Shown: piece after piece, positions 23,021 through 34,924 of the stretch
Position numbering within the stretch: the first letter of the stretch is position 1
Layout of the letters: every line of letters begins with the position of its first letter
NCBI RefSeq assembly: GCF_009017415.1
Contig: NC_092409.1
Location: forward strand, 3,782,001 to 3,846,000
Direction: 5' to 3'
DNA from: Aspergillus flavus
Taxonomy: Eukaryota; Ascomycota; Eurotiomycetes; Eurotiales; Aspergillaceae
Length of the DNA stretch: 64,000 bases
Translations under genes and position numbers: made by a program
The notes under the pieces: generated by a model
Told to the model about the DNA's origin: nothing
Databases searched by the model: none
The model's input: the letters and a program-made list of their open reading frames with translations, nothing else

Positions 23021-25076
23021 CTTGGCTTTCTGGCTGACCACCCCAGGCAATATTTAAACTTCTGATTTTGTAGAGCCTCATATATGAGCCTCCTCGTATA
23101 AGGTTGTACGCAGTACGAGCATTGCATGGCAGATTACGGAGTATATGAAGCCGTTCGTGTTAAAAGTAGTTCGTGTAACGTACTACTTGATACACGTATT
23201 ACATACACATAGAGAAGTCTTCCCGCGGTCATTGGTTGAAATAAATGTAACATATGATGTATCATTAAGTACAATACCTCAGAGAGTACCTATTTAATGA
23301 TGTTGCCTAAGTCGATATAATACCATCGATGGCCAGCTTCACTGTTGCCTTCTCTTCTTCATCTACAAGCCCTCTTCATCCACATGGCTCTTCCAGGCAA
23401 CCAAGCTTTCTCAGCATTCTAAGCCTCAGCTTGGTCATCCAGACGTCAGATAGATTCAGCTTCAGACGACTAGTGAGCACGCGAATTGCCATTTGACATG
23501 CGCGCTTAGTAGTCCTCCAGCTGCGGCGCCTACGCGGCGCTTTCCTATCTCTATTAGTCCGCCGCGCGTTCTCTGATACTGGCTGGTTTGCCTCAATCAC
23601 ATGTGGGACATGAATCACCAGTGCCACACGTTTGCAACCTTGCGAGCGGACACGCCGTGGTGGTGGTTGTTTAATTAGCCAGAAAGAAATCATCTTCCGT
23701 GCATAGCCCGCACCGCCACACCACCAGCCACACATGTGGCGAGTGCATTCGCCGTTGCTTAATTGGCGAGAAACACCTCTGATTGGTATGTGGAGCATTA
23801 CTATGCAGAGGTAATTAGTCCTGACTCTATTTTACTTACTCCGGAGTATGTACTCCGGTCACGGATGATGGAGGCAATCCCGCGAATCATATTGCTTTAT
23901 CAAAACAAGAAAATCTATGGATAATTAGCTTTCTTGAAACTATTGGCGAAGGAGGCGCAGCCGACTGGTCTTCATTACGGCAACTTGGCGTCAAAATTCT
24001 GGACTCCGATCAGACAGACCCGCGTTTTTGCACTGTCCCTCCGTCCGTAGCGCCGTCCGGACTCCGTGTCTCTATTCGCCGCTTCTCCATGGATTTTAAC
24101 GCTTTCTACGAGCCACTCAGATTGTCTAGTGCGCTATACATCGGTGCGAAGCTATCCCCCGCGCGTCTGGTCGCGTTTGGGAAGTGTTGCAAACGCCGAA
24201 GTCGCGCCCTCTCAGGAGAGAGGATGTGGAATGGTTGAGGACACCAAATTCCTTTGGCGGTTATACTCGCTAGTTTATTTGCTCTCGGCAAAGTCAGTTT
24301 GGTCATGAAGCTCGTTGGCATGGGTGACAGACCCCGCTCTTGGATTAGAGCCGATCATTGTGACTCGCTGGGGATTCCCCCTTTCGAGCTACCGGGAGAT
24401 TGTCAAGGAGGCTGTGCAAGTGGGAGTATGATGGCAATCCATGTCGATGGAACCACTCACACGACCGGACACCCCTGCACCCACCATATTCCATGGAAAT
24501 GCTGCTGAGCTTGCAGATATCGAGTGCAAGCTCCAGGTCTTTCTTAGATGGCTAGGCTGTGACCGTATTTCTGCCGTGTGCTGTTGAGCTGGTACAACTT
24601 GGCATTCCTGCTGCTTCTGTGGGAGAGTCATATCTGACACGCGAAAATCTTAAAATCTTATTGACATTTTATGATTATACCATTATCTGATTTTTCATTA
24701 GCCAGTCTCGGCACTTGTACACAGCCTCCTTGTTAGATAAAAGAACGCACCCTTCCCCATCACCTGTTTTCTGCACATGCCCTTAATTGTGCGGCTTCTA
24801 CTTTCATATACATATTGATATTAATGTGCTTTTCGTCTCTCGTCAGCAAATAAGCTCAGCGTATTAGTCGCAGAATGCTAACCCCAAACGACAATCGTCA
24901 GGAGGGATTCTTGAACCCCTTCGCAGGGACCCTTGCAAACAGAGAAGTAAGTCTCCAAGTCACTCACTTCAACATATTCGGACGCGTATTGATATAGAGA
25001 GAAGCAGTCGTCCGTTTCTCCCGGGTCAGGGCAAACAGACGTATCGTCAGCCCAACCATCTTCATTATCACCAGAC
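23021..25076. other. 2.1-kb intergenic region
   Basis: Two ORF-like stretches occur, 23376-23798 on the minus strand (140 codons, Arg-rich, no domain) and 24066-24308 on the plus strand. Neither looks like a real protein, and the segment between carries stops in all frames. A short GC-rich direct repeat (GCGGCGC separated by CTAC) lies near 23523-23540. The last 200-300 bases are the likely leader of the Ca2+-ATPase gene. Confidence 0.45.
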
Positions 25077-28000
25077 ATGGCGTCGACTCTCAGTCCAAAT
25101 AGACTATCAGTTCAGAATGCCCCCCCTCGATCATCACACTCATCATCACCTTCACTTGGTGGTGAAACTTTACGGTCAAGAGCAGACTCAACTATCTCTT
25201 GTGCAGATACTGTTGTCAGGTCAAGAGCAAACTCAGCAGCTACCACCACCAAAGCTGTATACGATGACGTCTCAGTGGCAGACGCCTTGAACCCTGATGC
25301 TCGGAATGAAGATGATTTCATTGTACAAGATAATAAGTTCGCCTTCTCACCCGGCCAGCTTAATAAGATGCAAAATCCGAAGTCCCTTGCTGCTTTTCAG
25401 GCGCTTGGTGGCTTACATGGCCTAGAACGCGGCTTGCGGACAGATTTGACGGCTGGACTGTCCGTAGATGAGGGTCACCTAGAAGGCACCATTAGCTTTC
25501 AAGAAGCGACATCGTCTGAGAACTCCCACTCAAAACAACAATTGTCCTCAATTACAGAGACGCCTACATCCGAGACCGACTCACAGTTCCAGGATCGCAT
25601 ACGCATCTTCAGCCAAAACAGACTGCCTGCTCGTAAGTCGACTGGCTTTCTGAAGTTGCTTTGGCTTGCATACAATGATAAAATTATTATCTTGCTTACT
25701 ATCGCCGCGATTGTGTCACTGTCTCTGGGTATCTATGAGACCGTCAGTGGAGGCTCAGGGGTCGACTGGGTCGAAGGTGTTGCTATCTGCGTTGCGATAT
25801 TGATTGTCACCGTTGTGACAGCCGCCAACGACTGGCAGAAAGAAAGGCAATTTGCCAAGTTGAACAAACGTGTATGTATTCCGTCTTAGTGTCTGTGGAT
25901 TACTGTCTGACAGCCCTAGAACAACGACAGAGAAGTCAAGGCCGTCCGCTCGGGCAAGGTGTCCATGATTTCAGTTTTCGACATTACCGTTGGAGATGTT
26001 CTCCACCTTGAGCCAGGCGACTCTATCCCTGCTGATGGTGTCCTGATATCCGGTCACGGAATCAAGTGTGACGAGTCTTCTGCTACTGGCGAGTCAGACC
26101 AGATGAAGAAAACCGATGGATATGAAGCCTGGCGACAAATTACAAATGGTACTGCTACGAAGAAGCTCGACCCCTTCATGATTTCTGGCGGCAAGGTCCT
26201 TGAAGGTGTAGGGACCTTCCTAGTAACGAGCGTCGGACGATACTCAACCTATGGGCGCATCCTGTTGTCGTTGCAGGAGAACAATGATCCGACCCCTTTG
26301 CAAGTCAAGTTGGGGAAGCTTGCCAACTGGATCGGCTGGTTAGGCTCTGGGTAAGATATGCAATCCTTTGCTTGTGAGTAATATGGCTGACCTCTCCAGC
26401 GCCGCAATCGTCCTATTCTTCGCATTACTTTTTAGATTTATTGCTCAACTCCCGGACAATCCTGGCTCTCCTGCGCACAAGGGAAAGGAATTTGTTGATA
26501 TTCTCATCGTTGCTGTTACGGTGATTGTCGTCGCCATTCCTGGTGAGCTTTCTGTCTCCTCAATGCTACAATAACAGAATATTAATGAGAAATAGAGGGT
26601 CTCCCACTGGCCGTAACTTTAGCACTCGCCTTTGCTACAACAAGGATGGTCAAAGAGAACAACCTTGTGCGCGTCTTTCGTGCTTGCGAGACGATGGGAA
26701 ACGCCACGGTCATTTGCTCCGACAAGACAGGGACTCTTACCCAAAATAAAATGACTGTGGTCGCGGGGACACTGGGATCAAAGAGCTTCGGACAAGATGA
26801 CAATTCCAGCTCTTCGGTGACCGCAACTGAAACTTTCAAACAGCTCTCCTCCAGAACGCGCGACCTGATCATCAAAAGCATTGCACTTAACTCGACCGCT
26901 TTTGAGGAGGAAAGGGATGGCTCGAAGGAGTTTATCGGGAGTAAAACTGAAGTAGCATTGCTACAACTAGCTAAAGACTACCTCGGAATGGATGTCACTG
27001 CTGAACGTGGATCTGCAGAGATAGTTCAATTGATTCCCTTTGACTCCGCCCGCAAGTGCATGGGAGTGGTGTACCGGGAGCCTACAGTGGGCTATCGACT
27101 TCTCGTCAAGGGAGCTGCTGAGATCATGGCTGGAGCATGCTCGACGAAGATAGCTGATACGGATGGTCTCAACGGCATCGCTGTTGATCAGTTCACCCAG
27201 GAGGACAGCCGGAAGGTACTCAATACTATTGAATCCTATGCCAACAAATCTCTACGAACGATCGGGCTGGTCTATCGCGATTTTTCGAACCTTTCCAGCT
27301 GGCCTCCGAGCTATATCAAGCCCTCTGAAGAGGATTCAGATGTGGCTCAGTTCGAAGAGCTTTTCCGTGACATGACCTGGGTTGGTGTTGTAGGTATCCA
27401 GGATCCTCTCAGGCCCGAAGTACCTGCAGCTATTGAGAAGTGCCGTACCGCCGGTGTGCAAGTGAAGATGGTCACTGGTGACAACATAGCAACAGCCACC
27501 GCCATCGCATCGTCCTGTGGTATTAAGACAGAGGATGGAATTGTCATGGAAGGGCCTAGATTCCGCCAGCTGTCGGATGATGAAATGGACGAGGTGCTTC
27601 CACGACTTCAAGTTCTGGCCCGTTCATCGCCTGAGGATAAACGGATCTTAGTAGCACGGCTGAAGCATCTGGGAGAAACTGTGGCGGTAACTGGAGACGG
27701 TACCAACGATGGCCCTGCACTGAAAACCGCCGATGTTGGCTTCTCCATGGGTATCGCTGGTACAGAAGTTGCCAAGGAAGCCAGCTCCATTATTTTACTT
27801 GATGATAACTTCAGTTCGATCGTGACCGCAATCGCGTGGGGTAGAGCTGTGAACGATGCCGTGGCCAAATTTCTCCAGTTCCAGATCACGGTCAACATCA
27901 CTGCTGTCGTCCTAACCTTTGTTTCGTCTCTCTACAGCAATGATAACCAAAGTGTCTTGAGCGCAGTGCAGCTGCTTTGGGTTAACCTGATTATGGATAC

Positions 28001-28766
28001 CTTTGCAGCCCTCGCTCTCGCAACTGATGCACCGACGGAGAAAATCCTCCATCGCAAGCCCGCCCCGAAGAGTGCATCCTTATTTACTGTGGTCATGTGG
28101 AAGATGATCCTCGGACAGGCAGTTTACCAGCTCGCCGTAACTTTCATGCTATACTTTGCCGGAAGTCACATCCTCAAGGATCATCTCAGTGCTGAAAATG
28201 GAAAGAAAGAGCTCGCCACCATCGTCTTCAACACTTTCGTGTGGATGCAGATTTTCAATGAGTTCAACAACCGAAGGCTTGACAACAAGTTTAATATCTT
28301 CGAAGGAATGTTGAAGAACTATTGGTTCCTTGGGATCAATTGTATCATGGTTGGCGGCCAGGTCATGATCGTCTATGTCGGTGGTGAAGCTTTCGGCGTG
28401 ACTCCCCTGAACAGCCTCCAGTGGGGTGTTTGTATCATCTGCGCGATCGGTTGTCTCCCTTGGGCAGTAGTTCTCCGCCTGATTCCCGACAAGCCGTTCG
28501 GGATCGCGCTCGACTTTGTTGTCAGAACCATAGCATTAATCCTGCGGCCTATCAGCAAGGCTCTGGGGTTTGTTGGCAAGATGTTCAAGTCTGCTGTGCG
28601 ACCCGTTAAACGGGTTACCAAGCGAGTATTCAGCAAACGTCAGGAAGAAGACATTGGTAGACCGGACGAAGAGGCTGCCGTTATGACGGATATGAAACGG
28701 CAGCAAACCCCCGAGGCGCCAACGACATCGGTCACAGTGCCTCCGATTACTATCACGACCTCTTGA
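25077..28766 (+). CDS. PMCA-type calcium-transporting P-type ATPase (Pmc1-like)
   Basis: Four exons, 25077-25871, 25920-26350, 26400-26542 and 26596-28766, give 1179 residues. The introns are 48, 49 and 53 nt. The enzyme would pump Ca2+ out of the cytosol; fungal members of this type sit on the vacuole or plasma membrane. Visible landmarks are two early membrane segments (IIILLTIAAIVSLSLGIYE and WVEGVAICVAILIVTVV), the actuator motif DESSATGESD, the transmembrane-4 signature IPEGLPLAVTLALA split by intron 3, the phosphorylation motif SDKTGTLTQNKMT with Asp at residue 499, and the hinge TGDGTNDGPALKTADVGF. About six further hydrophobic segments follow. The Ser/Thr-rich N-terminal ~180 residues and the Lys/Arg-rich C-terminal tail could be regulatory. 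The IPEGLP and membrane-6 NLIMDTFAALALA sequences place it with type IIB Ca2+ pumps, not Na+/K+ pumps. Confidence 0.95.
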
Positions 28767-29733
28767 CGAACTCAACATACGATATGACTGTCACTGATCT
28801 GCCTCGCGGCTGCAGGGCAGTTCCCTCTGTATAATAGTTAACGAATGCGCCACATGCATGGATATTGTATATACACATGAAGTGGCTGGGTGGTATATGT
28901 CTTTTTATGTTGCATAGCGGGTGCTTTTTACTTCTGTTGGCTTTTAGATTAGAGCGCCCATGATTTTTGAGATACACAGATACTCCCATGTAGATAGTTA
29001 GCTTGAACCTGTTTGAATCTAAACTTTGCTTTTCAATGGTATACCTTGAACTCCGTATTTCATAGAGATTTTTGGCCACTGTAAAAATGCCTTCATGCAG
29101 TATAGTACTTATCTGCTGCGGATATATATATGAGACGATGTTAATAGGTTGATGGTAAGGAATCGACACTGTGTGATTCTTTCGCATGCATACAACATAC
29201 AATATAGAGCACCCAACAGAAACTATTCAATTAAGTGACCACTGTTACCAAAGTCGCATACACAAAATGATTAGTACTTGGGTATACTACTAGTACTGTG
29301 CAGAACCGATTTTCTGCCTGAGGCGTCCAGGCCCACCTCCGCACCGCCGCAACGCCGCCCACATCATCATCATCTCGAAGACATCGAAAGTTGTAACTCT
29401 AACTTCTTGACTTACTTCTTTCACTCCGCCCAATTCGACTTGTGTATAAGCTAAGAAGATAGTTAGTGACCCTTGCTCCTATTCCCCATCGGACAGGAAA
29501 AGCAACGAGCTGCCACACATCCCGCCTGTCCCTCCTCTTCTCCCCGCTCCGTTACCGTCGGACTGGATAATGACGGTGCCTGACCGTGAATTGAGCCTAG
29601 CTAACATATAAACAGCCCCAGGCTTAGCCTCGCTCGGCCATATCTTTAGCTATACCACGAAAGAGTAAACACAGCTCCCTACCATAAACTAATCACCTCC
29701 GAACCACACTCCGAACAAACAAAAACACCCGCC
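28767..29733. other. Intergenic region, 967 bp
   Basis: It holds the 3' flank of the Ca2+-ATPase gene and the promoter of ARPC5. The segment 29330-29733 is C-rich, as in a leader region. The 150-codon minus-strand frame at 28753-29202 has no domain and low-complexity composition. Confidence 0.5.
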
Positions 29734-30404
29734 ATGGCTCAAATCAACTATCGCACAATCAACATCGACGTGCTGGACCCGGAGTCCTCCGTCAACTTCC
29801 CCATGGAAACCCTCCTCCCCCCTACCCTCCCAGCCCCGACCACATCCAGCGAAGCCGCAAACGTCGCCGCCCAGGTGCGCCAGCTACTCCGCAGCGGGGA
29901 CCCCGAGGGAGCTCTGCGCGCTGTCCTCGATACGGCTCCGCTGGGCGGAGATGACCGCGCAAAGGAGGTGCACTTGGCTACCGTTATCGAGGTGTTGCAG
30001 GGAATTCGACAGGGCGAGATGACGAAGGTGTTGGAGGGGGTGTGCAATGGACAGGGCGGTTCCGAGCGGGCGGACTGCTTGATGAAGTATTTGTATGTTT
30101 TTCTCTTTCTCACTCTATGTCTTTTTTGCTTGTGTTGTGCGGTATTGTTTGATGGCTCTGCGTGGCTAATTGTTATACTAGGTACAAGGGAATGGCGGCC
30201 CCTGGGCCTAGCAGCGGTGCGCAATCGCCTCGCAAATCGGTCTCCCCGCAGAACACCGGATTCTCGCAGATTCAGGCTAGGAACCTTGGCGAAGGTGGTG
30301 GTGGTCAGCAAATGAGTGTTCTGTTGAGCTGGCATGAGAAGTTGGTGGAGGTGGCAGGAACTGGGTCGATCGTCCGTGTGATGACGGACCGGAGGACGGT
30401 CTAA
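29734..30404 (+). CDS. arc15: Arp2/3 complex subunit 5 (ARPC5, p16-Arc)
   Basis: Two exons, 29734-30092 and 30182-30404, give 193 residues. The 89-nt intron starts GTATGT and interrupts the codon for Leu in KYLYKGM. ARPC5 is the smallest subunit of the Arp2/3 complex, which nucleates branched actin filaments at cortical patches during endocytosis. The sequence shows the family features: INYRTINIDVLDPES at the N-terminus, the helical part AAQVRQLLRSGDPEGALRAV, EVHLATVIEVLQGIRQGEM, and the C-terminal LLSWHEKLVEVAGTGSIVRV. A Gly/Ser/Pro-rich loop (about residues 125-160) is longer than in yeast, which is common in Aspergillus-type proteins. It is transcribed toward the NDUFAF5-like gene, only about 210 bp away. 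Confidence 0.92.
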
Positions 30405-30616
30405 TATGATCGGGTTGCGCTCTAGTTCTGAGATAGAGATGAGGGGATAGATAAACAGGTGATTGGGGATTCGTTGATATTCAAATGTTTTTCGTTCGTG
30501 CTGTGTTCATACTTCGCTGCCTTCGCTTTTCTGCCCCCGCCAATGGATGATATCCTAGATTCTAACCGTATAGTATACATACTGAACAAGATATAGTTTA
30601 CAATATTCTCATCTAA

Positions 30617-31741
30617 TCACCGATTAGAGAAATCACCACCGCCCAGAATATCCTTCAGATTGACCTCTCCACTTCCCCTGGCCAGAGGCTGAGCTTGTCC
30701 CTCTCCCTCCTTCCACCCAATCATGTAGATCAACCTGAACGTCGCGGGGATGCCCCTCGACTCTTCTTCCTTGTGCAGTTCCCTATAGATGGCCTCATTG
30801 GCGAGTAACACATCACGCGACATCGGGCCCAACTCCCGGTGCAAGATAGCATTGTTCTCGCCCATCGACTGCAAGTCCTGCATGAGAGCAAACGTATCCG
30901 GGTACTCCACCACGATGTCCTCCACATCAACCGTAAGCATCTTGAACCCGGCCTTATTCAACAGTCCACCTACATCACGCACATCGGCCAGTGGCGAAAC
31001 ATGCGGACTCACACCACCGCGTCGCTCCATATCCGCCAGCTGCAACGACGTCCGGAGCTCAAACAATGTATCGCCACCGAACATAGCTGCAATGAACGGA
31101 CAATCCGGCTTAAGAATAGAGTTCACCTGCGCCAGCAGCGAGGGTAGATCGTTGATCCAGTGAATAGAGAGGGAAGACAAGACGGCATCGAACGTGTTCT
31201 CCGCGTAGGGAAGGCTCTCGAGGTCGGGGATGACCTCCCGCTTGATAGAAATCTCCTTGTTGAAGGGCTCGTCCGCATCGCGGTGGAGAAGCGCATGCGA
31301 GGTGTCGACGCAGGTGAGGTTCGAGATGCGGGTTGCGAGGGGTGGTGAGTTTGGGTTGACGGGGTCGATGTCGGGCATTGTTAAGGCGCGAGCGATGTTG
31401 CAGCTGTTTGCGCCGAGGTCGAGCACATTCGGGATGTCTCGTTTTATATCCTAGATTCCACATCGTTAACCTCATGATTCTCGTTGATATGGATGTAGCT
31501 GTGAAAAACACACCAGTAACCGCTCGCATAGCCGCATCGCTACCTCATCTTTGATATAATCTGTCTTCCGGCTCTCCTCAACATTCTGGGCTGCGCGGTC
31601 CTTCTGTACATGTTTTACTTTGCGGTTGAAGATTTCCAGGACGGGGTTGCCGGGTGTTTGGCTGGCGTAGGTTCTGGTGGCTCTGTATGTGAATGTCCGG
31701 GGTGAAAACACCGCCGGACGGAAGATTTGGCGGAGAGACAT
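30617..31741 (-). CDS. NDUFAF5-like SAM-dependent methyltransferase, mitochondrial
   Basis: Two exons on the minus strand, 31741-31514 and 31450-30617, give 353 residues. The 63-nt intron begins GTGTGT. Family members are mitochondrial matrix proteins needed for complex I assembly; the human one hydroxylates an Arg of NDUFS7 despite its methyltransferase fold. The N-terminus (MSLRQIFRPAVFSPRTFTYR) is basic, with Ser/Arg and no acids, a good mitochondrial presequence. NPVLEIFNRKVKHVQKDRAA and YIKDEVAMRLCERLLDIKRD are typical of the family. The SAM motif I reads VLDLGANSCNIARAL, then FDAVLSSLSIHWINDLP (motif post-II) and LPSLLAQVNSILKPDCPFI. I chose the ATG at 31741; an ATG seven codons upstream at 31762 is also in frame. 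Confidence 0.9.
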
Positions 31742-32201
31742 GATTGTGTCTCGGGGGTTCAATTGTCCTTTAGATTGAGTGAGAGGACTTAAAGCATTGC
31801 GGTTATGTGGATATGAGGGGAGTAAAGTCGAAGAAGTTGCGGCGGAGATTGAAACTGCGGGAAGTTTGCGGCGTGACGTCGGCGGAGCTTTAAATCTGAA
31901 TTAAATTCCATTCAACTCCGCATTTCGTGCGTTGTCAACAATTCCTTCCCCGCGGGCTTGCGCCCATCTTTACGAATTCGAAACTATTATGGGTGTTTGT
32001 GAGGAACGATCACGACCATATTGGTAAAGATATTGTGGATCTCTCTGGTAGTTGCGTATGTACAGATTGTTATTAGAATCTCCCCCTATTGGGGTAATTG
32101 TGTCTGATCGCGCTATTGTTTCTTTGGATTTGCAAGGCTAATGTGTACAAGTGTAGGGCATGACTTACTCGACCATACGCGCTTCAGTTTAGCTCCTCAA
32201 C
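31742..32201. promoter_or_regulatory. Shared upstream region of the divergent NDUFAF5-like and dynactin p62 genes
   Basis: This 460-bp interval separates two divergent start codons and must hold both promoters. I see no clear TATA or CCAAT element. The central part has an AATTAAATTCC stretch near 31900. Confidence 0.45.
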
Positions 32202-34203
32202 ATGTCGCGTCCTTTCCCTTACGCCTACATCTCCTGTCCATGTGCCGACACTCCTGTTCCCGATCCAGCCAGAAAGCGGAGATCAAGAGAAACTTCCCAC
32301 AAGTCCAATCCGGAGGACCCCAATGCCCCAGTTCCTCAGGATTATGACTTTGAAGATGAGCGCACGTTTGACCCGCGATCTCCCCGGTCCAACTTTTCTT
32401 TGTATCCACCGGAACAATTACTATACTGTGAGGACTGTCATCAGATCAAGTGTCCCCGATGTATAACGGAGGAGATTGTATGCTGGTATTGTCCTAACTG
32501 TCTGTTTGAGACGCCAAGTAGCATGGTTCGGAGCGAGGGGAATCGGTAGGTTGTTCATGAGTGTACTGGGTCTCCTTACCAAACGAATGCTAAGGAGGGG
32601 TCATTCTAGATGCGCCAGGAACTGCTTCAATTGCCCCATATGCACTGCTCCGCTCGCAGTCACTACGTTGGAGAATGTCACCGGAGGTGGAAGCCAACAG
32701 GGCCCGTGGGTACTATCGTGCGGTTATTGCATGTGGACGACTCTAGACATCGGCGTTAAGTTCGATAAGCCCACCAACATCCGCACGCAACTATCCAAGA
32801 TGACGGACTCTTCCCGGGGGAGACAGATGTCCAAGACCTTCAGCGACCTCAAGTCCCCACTATCCACGTATTCTTCGATTGACGATCAATTCCCCTCGCC
32901 TAGCGAGATGAGAGGGGATGACGCCAGCCCGGCCAACGAGCAATCATCTGGGCCATTGAACCCAGAGGCGCGATTCCAGGCACTGAAGGGTTTCTACAAG
33001 AGTCAGATAGCATCAACCTCCTCATTACCTAACGACCCCTTGGCTGATTTCGGAGCTGGATTCTCCTCCCCGGGGGCTCTGAACCGCATCATGTCCCTCT
33101 ACACATCGTCATCCCGTCTCGGCAATCTCTATGGCGGCACTAACAAAAAACCGAAATCCAAACCGCCAGTCATGCGAGAAGCTCTCACAACCAGCGAAGG
33201 ACTAAGGGTGCCGGCGCCCGATGCAGAAAACGCACTAATCCGACGCATGGCATCCGACGACTGCGGATGGGACGGAATGGCTTCCATCGAACAGCGTACA
33301 TTCCAATCCCCCGACGCACGATTCGTAGAAGATCTCCTCCCGCTGCCGGTGCTACTTCGCACAAAACGGTCGAAACGTTGCAAGTCGTGCAAGCATATCC
33401 TTGTCAAACCCGAGTTCAAACCGCAGTCGACCCGATTCCGCATCCGCCTCATCGCCCTCAGCTACATCCCCTTGCCAACCCTCAAACCCCTAGTCCCCAG
33501 CCCCTTTGCGGGGCTTCCGTCGGTCACATCCGGCGCCGCGCCAAACCTGGACGCCCTGTCACCGCTGAAAACCGTGCAGCTCCAGCTCACCCTGAAGAAT
33601 CACATGTTTGACCCGGTACGGGTCACACTCGCCACGCCGTCGGTGACACCCGGGCGCGTGGCCTCAAAAGTCACCATCCTGTGTCCGCAATTCGATATCG
33701 GCGCTAACAGCGACGTGTGGGACGAGGCCTTGCAGGGTTCGACCGCTCCCGGGGACGCGCGCGCCTCCCGATCCGGCACCCTAGGCTCCACCGAGAAAGT
33801 CGCAGAGGCCGGAAAAGTGTGGGACAAGGGACGTAACTGGACCACCGTCGTCCTGGAGGTCGTACCCGGGACATTACCCGGCGGCGGTGCCACAGGACGT
33901 AACCGCATGAAACAACATTATGATGACAACGACGATGATAACGATGACTCCGATGCCGACTCCGACGTCAATGCGAACGCCCTGGATTGGAGTGGACAAA
34001 CTAAGGACCCTAACCAACAGCTCCAGCCGGATGAAGATGTCCTGGAGATCCCTGTCTTTGTGCGGATGGAATGGGACTCTGAGAACCAGATCGATCAAGA
34101 GCAGTCTGTAGGTAAGGGGCAGAATTCAGACACGGTCAAGAGGGAATTGGCGTATTGGATGGTGCTGGGGGTGGGGAGGATTAGCCCGGAAATGGGATTT
34201 TAG
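32202..34203 (+). CDS. Dynactin subunit p62 (DCTN4 / Ropy-2 family)
   Basis: Two exons, 32202-32545 and 32610-34203, give 645 residues. The 64-nt intron starts GTAGGT and splits an Arg codon just before a zinc-binding motif. Dynactin p62 belongs to the pointed-end complex of dynactin, which links cytoplasmic dynein to endosomal and nuclear cargo. The N-terminus carries a set of Cys pairs: YCEDCHQIKCPRC, CWYCPNC, CARNCFNCPIC and LSCGYC, consistent with a zinc-binding region of the p62 family. This is followed by WTTLDIGVKFDKPTNIRTQL. Further down, RSKRCKSCKHILVKPE (about residue 390) adds a second zinc ribbon-like pair. Beta-rich segments and a long acidic Asp/Asn stretch (about 550-575) precede the C-terminus. 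The start is the first ATG in the frame. Confidence 0.9.
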
Positions 34204-34316
34204 ATATTGGTGGTTTTAGATTGGTTGATAAATTTCCTTTTATTTACATACATACCCTTGTTGTTTGAATATTCTGGATGAAACTCGAGCCTTTGGTATC
34301 TTAGACCTGATTCATT

Positions 34317-34352
34317 GTATATACATATACATATACATATATTTATATATAT
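34317..34352 (+). repeat. ATATAC/AT microsatellite
   Basis: Tandem TATACA units are followed by TATATATA. It lies in the 3' flank of the dynactin p62 gene. Confidence 0.85.
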
Positions 34353-34370
34353 ATCTCTCTGCGGAGATAT
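34351..34370 (+). terminator. Short hairpin in the 3' flank of dynactin p62
   Basis: ATATCTC (34351-34357) and GAGATAT (34364-34370) pair perfectly around a 6-nt loop, about 150 nt past the stop codon. It could mark or stabilise a transcript end, but fungal termination does not require a hairpin, so the function is only a guess. Confidence 0.35.
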
Positions 34371-34924
34371 AAATCCAGCAGAGAACTTTTAGGACCTACG
34401 AACTAAATCCTACTAAACAATAAGCTTAATCGGGACAAGAAAAATTAACCACGTGCAGAAACCCAAACGAACATCTACATGAACTACGGGGGCGGAATCG
34501 GAAGAATAAAATATGGGGAATAAGCGCGAAAGAAAAGAAAAAGGAAATAAAGAAATATTTTTTTTTTTTCAACCACGCCGAACGACAGGAAAAGCCCGGA
34601 CCAAAAGATCATGAATGATATTATCACATCACATCACATCCTCTTTTATCATTAGGGAACCCTAAACCCGAAGGACCAGATCAAGAAGCTACCCACCACC
34701 GCACAGCGCCCGCGGACGCAATGCACAACAAGATATTGCCGTTCCTTCCTCGTCCCATGTGTTTCCTTCTTCTTTTTTCTTGTCTACTTCAAGAAAGAGA
34801 GAAAAAAAAGACGTAAGCCCGCGTTCTTGTTCTCGAAAATCCCAGACTTATTTTTCTCTCATTGGCCTAATCACAGGAAAAATATAGAAGACTTTAAAAG
34901 GACATAAGGGAGAAAATTTGGCAT

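Larger units (their letters stand above)
34204..34924. other. Intergenic region between convergent genes, 721 bp
   Basis: It holds both 3' flanks. Near its start are a TATACA/TATA microsatellite (about 34317-34352) and a short hairpin (34351-34370). Further on are purine/poly-A stretches and a run of T at about 34559-34569. No gene is visible. Confidence 0.55.

Noticed and set aside
23376..23798. 140-codon Arg-rich minus-strand frame, considered as a transposase remnant
   Set aside because: No DDE or other motif, no terminal repeats found, and composition follows local GC-rich DNA.
28753..29202. 149-codon minus-strand frame downstream of the Ca2+-ATPase
   Set aside because: It overlaps the 3' flank of the ATPase gene, is rich in Ile/Tyr from AT-rich sequence, and has no domain.
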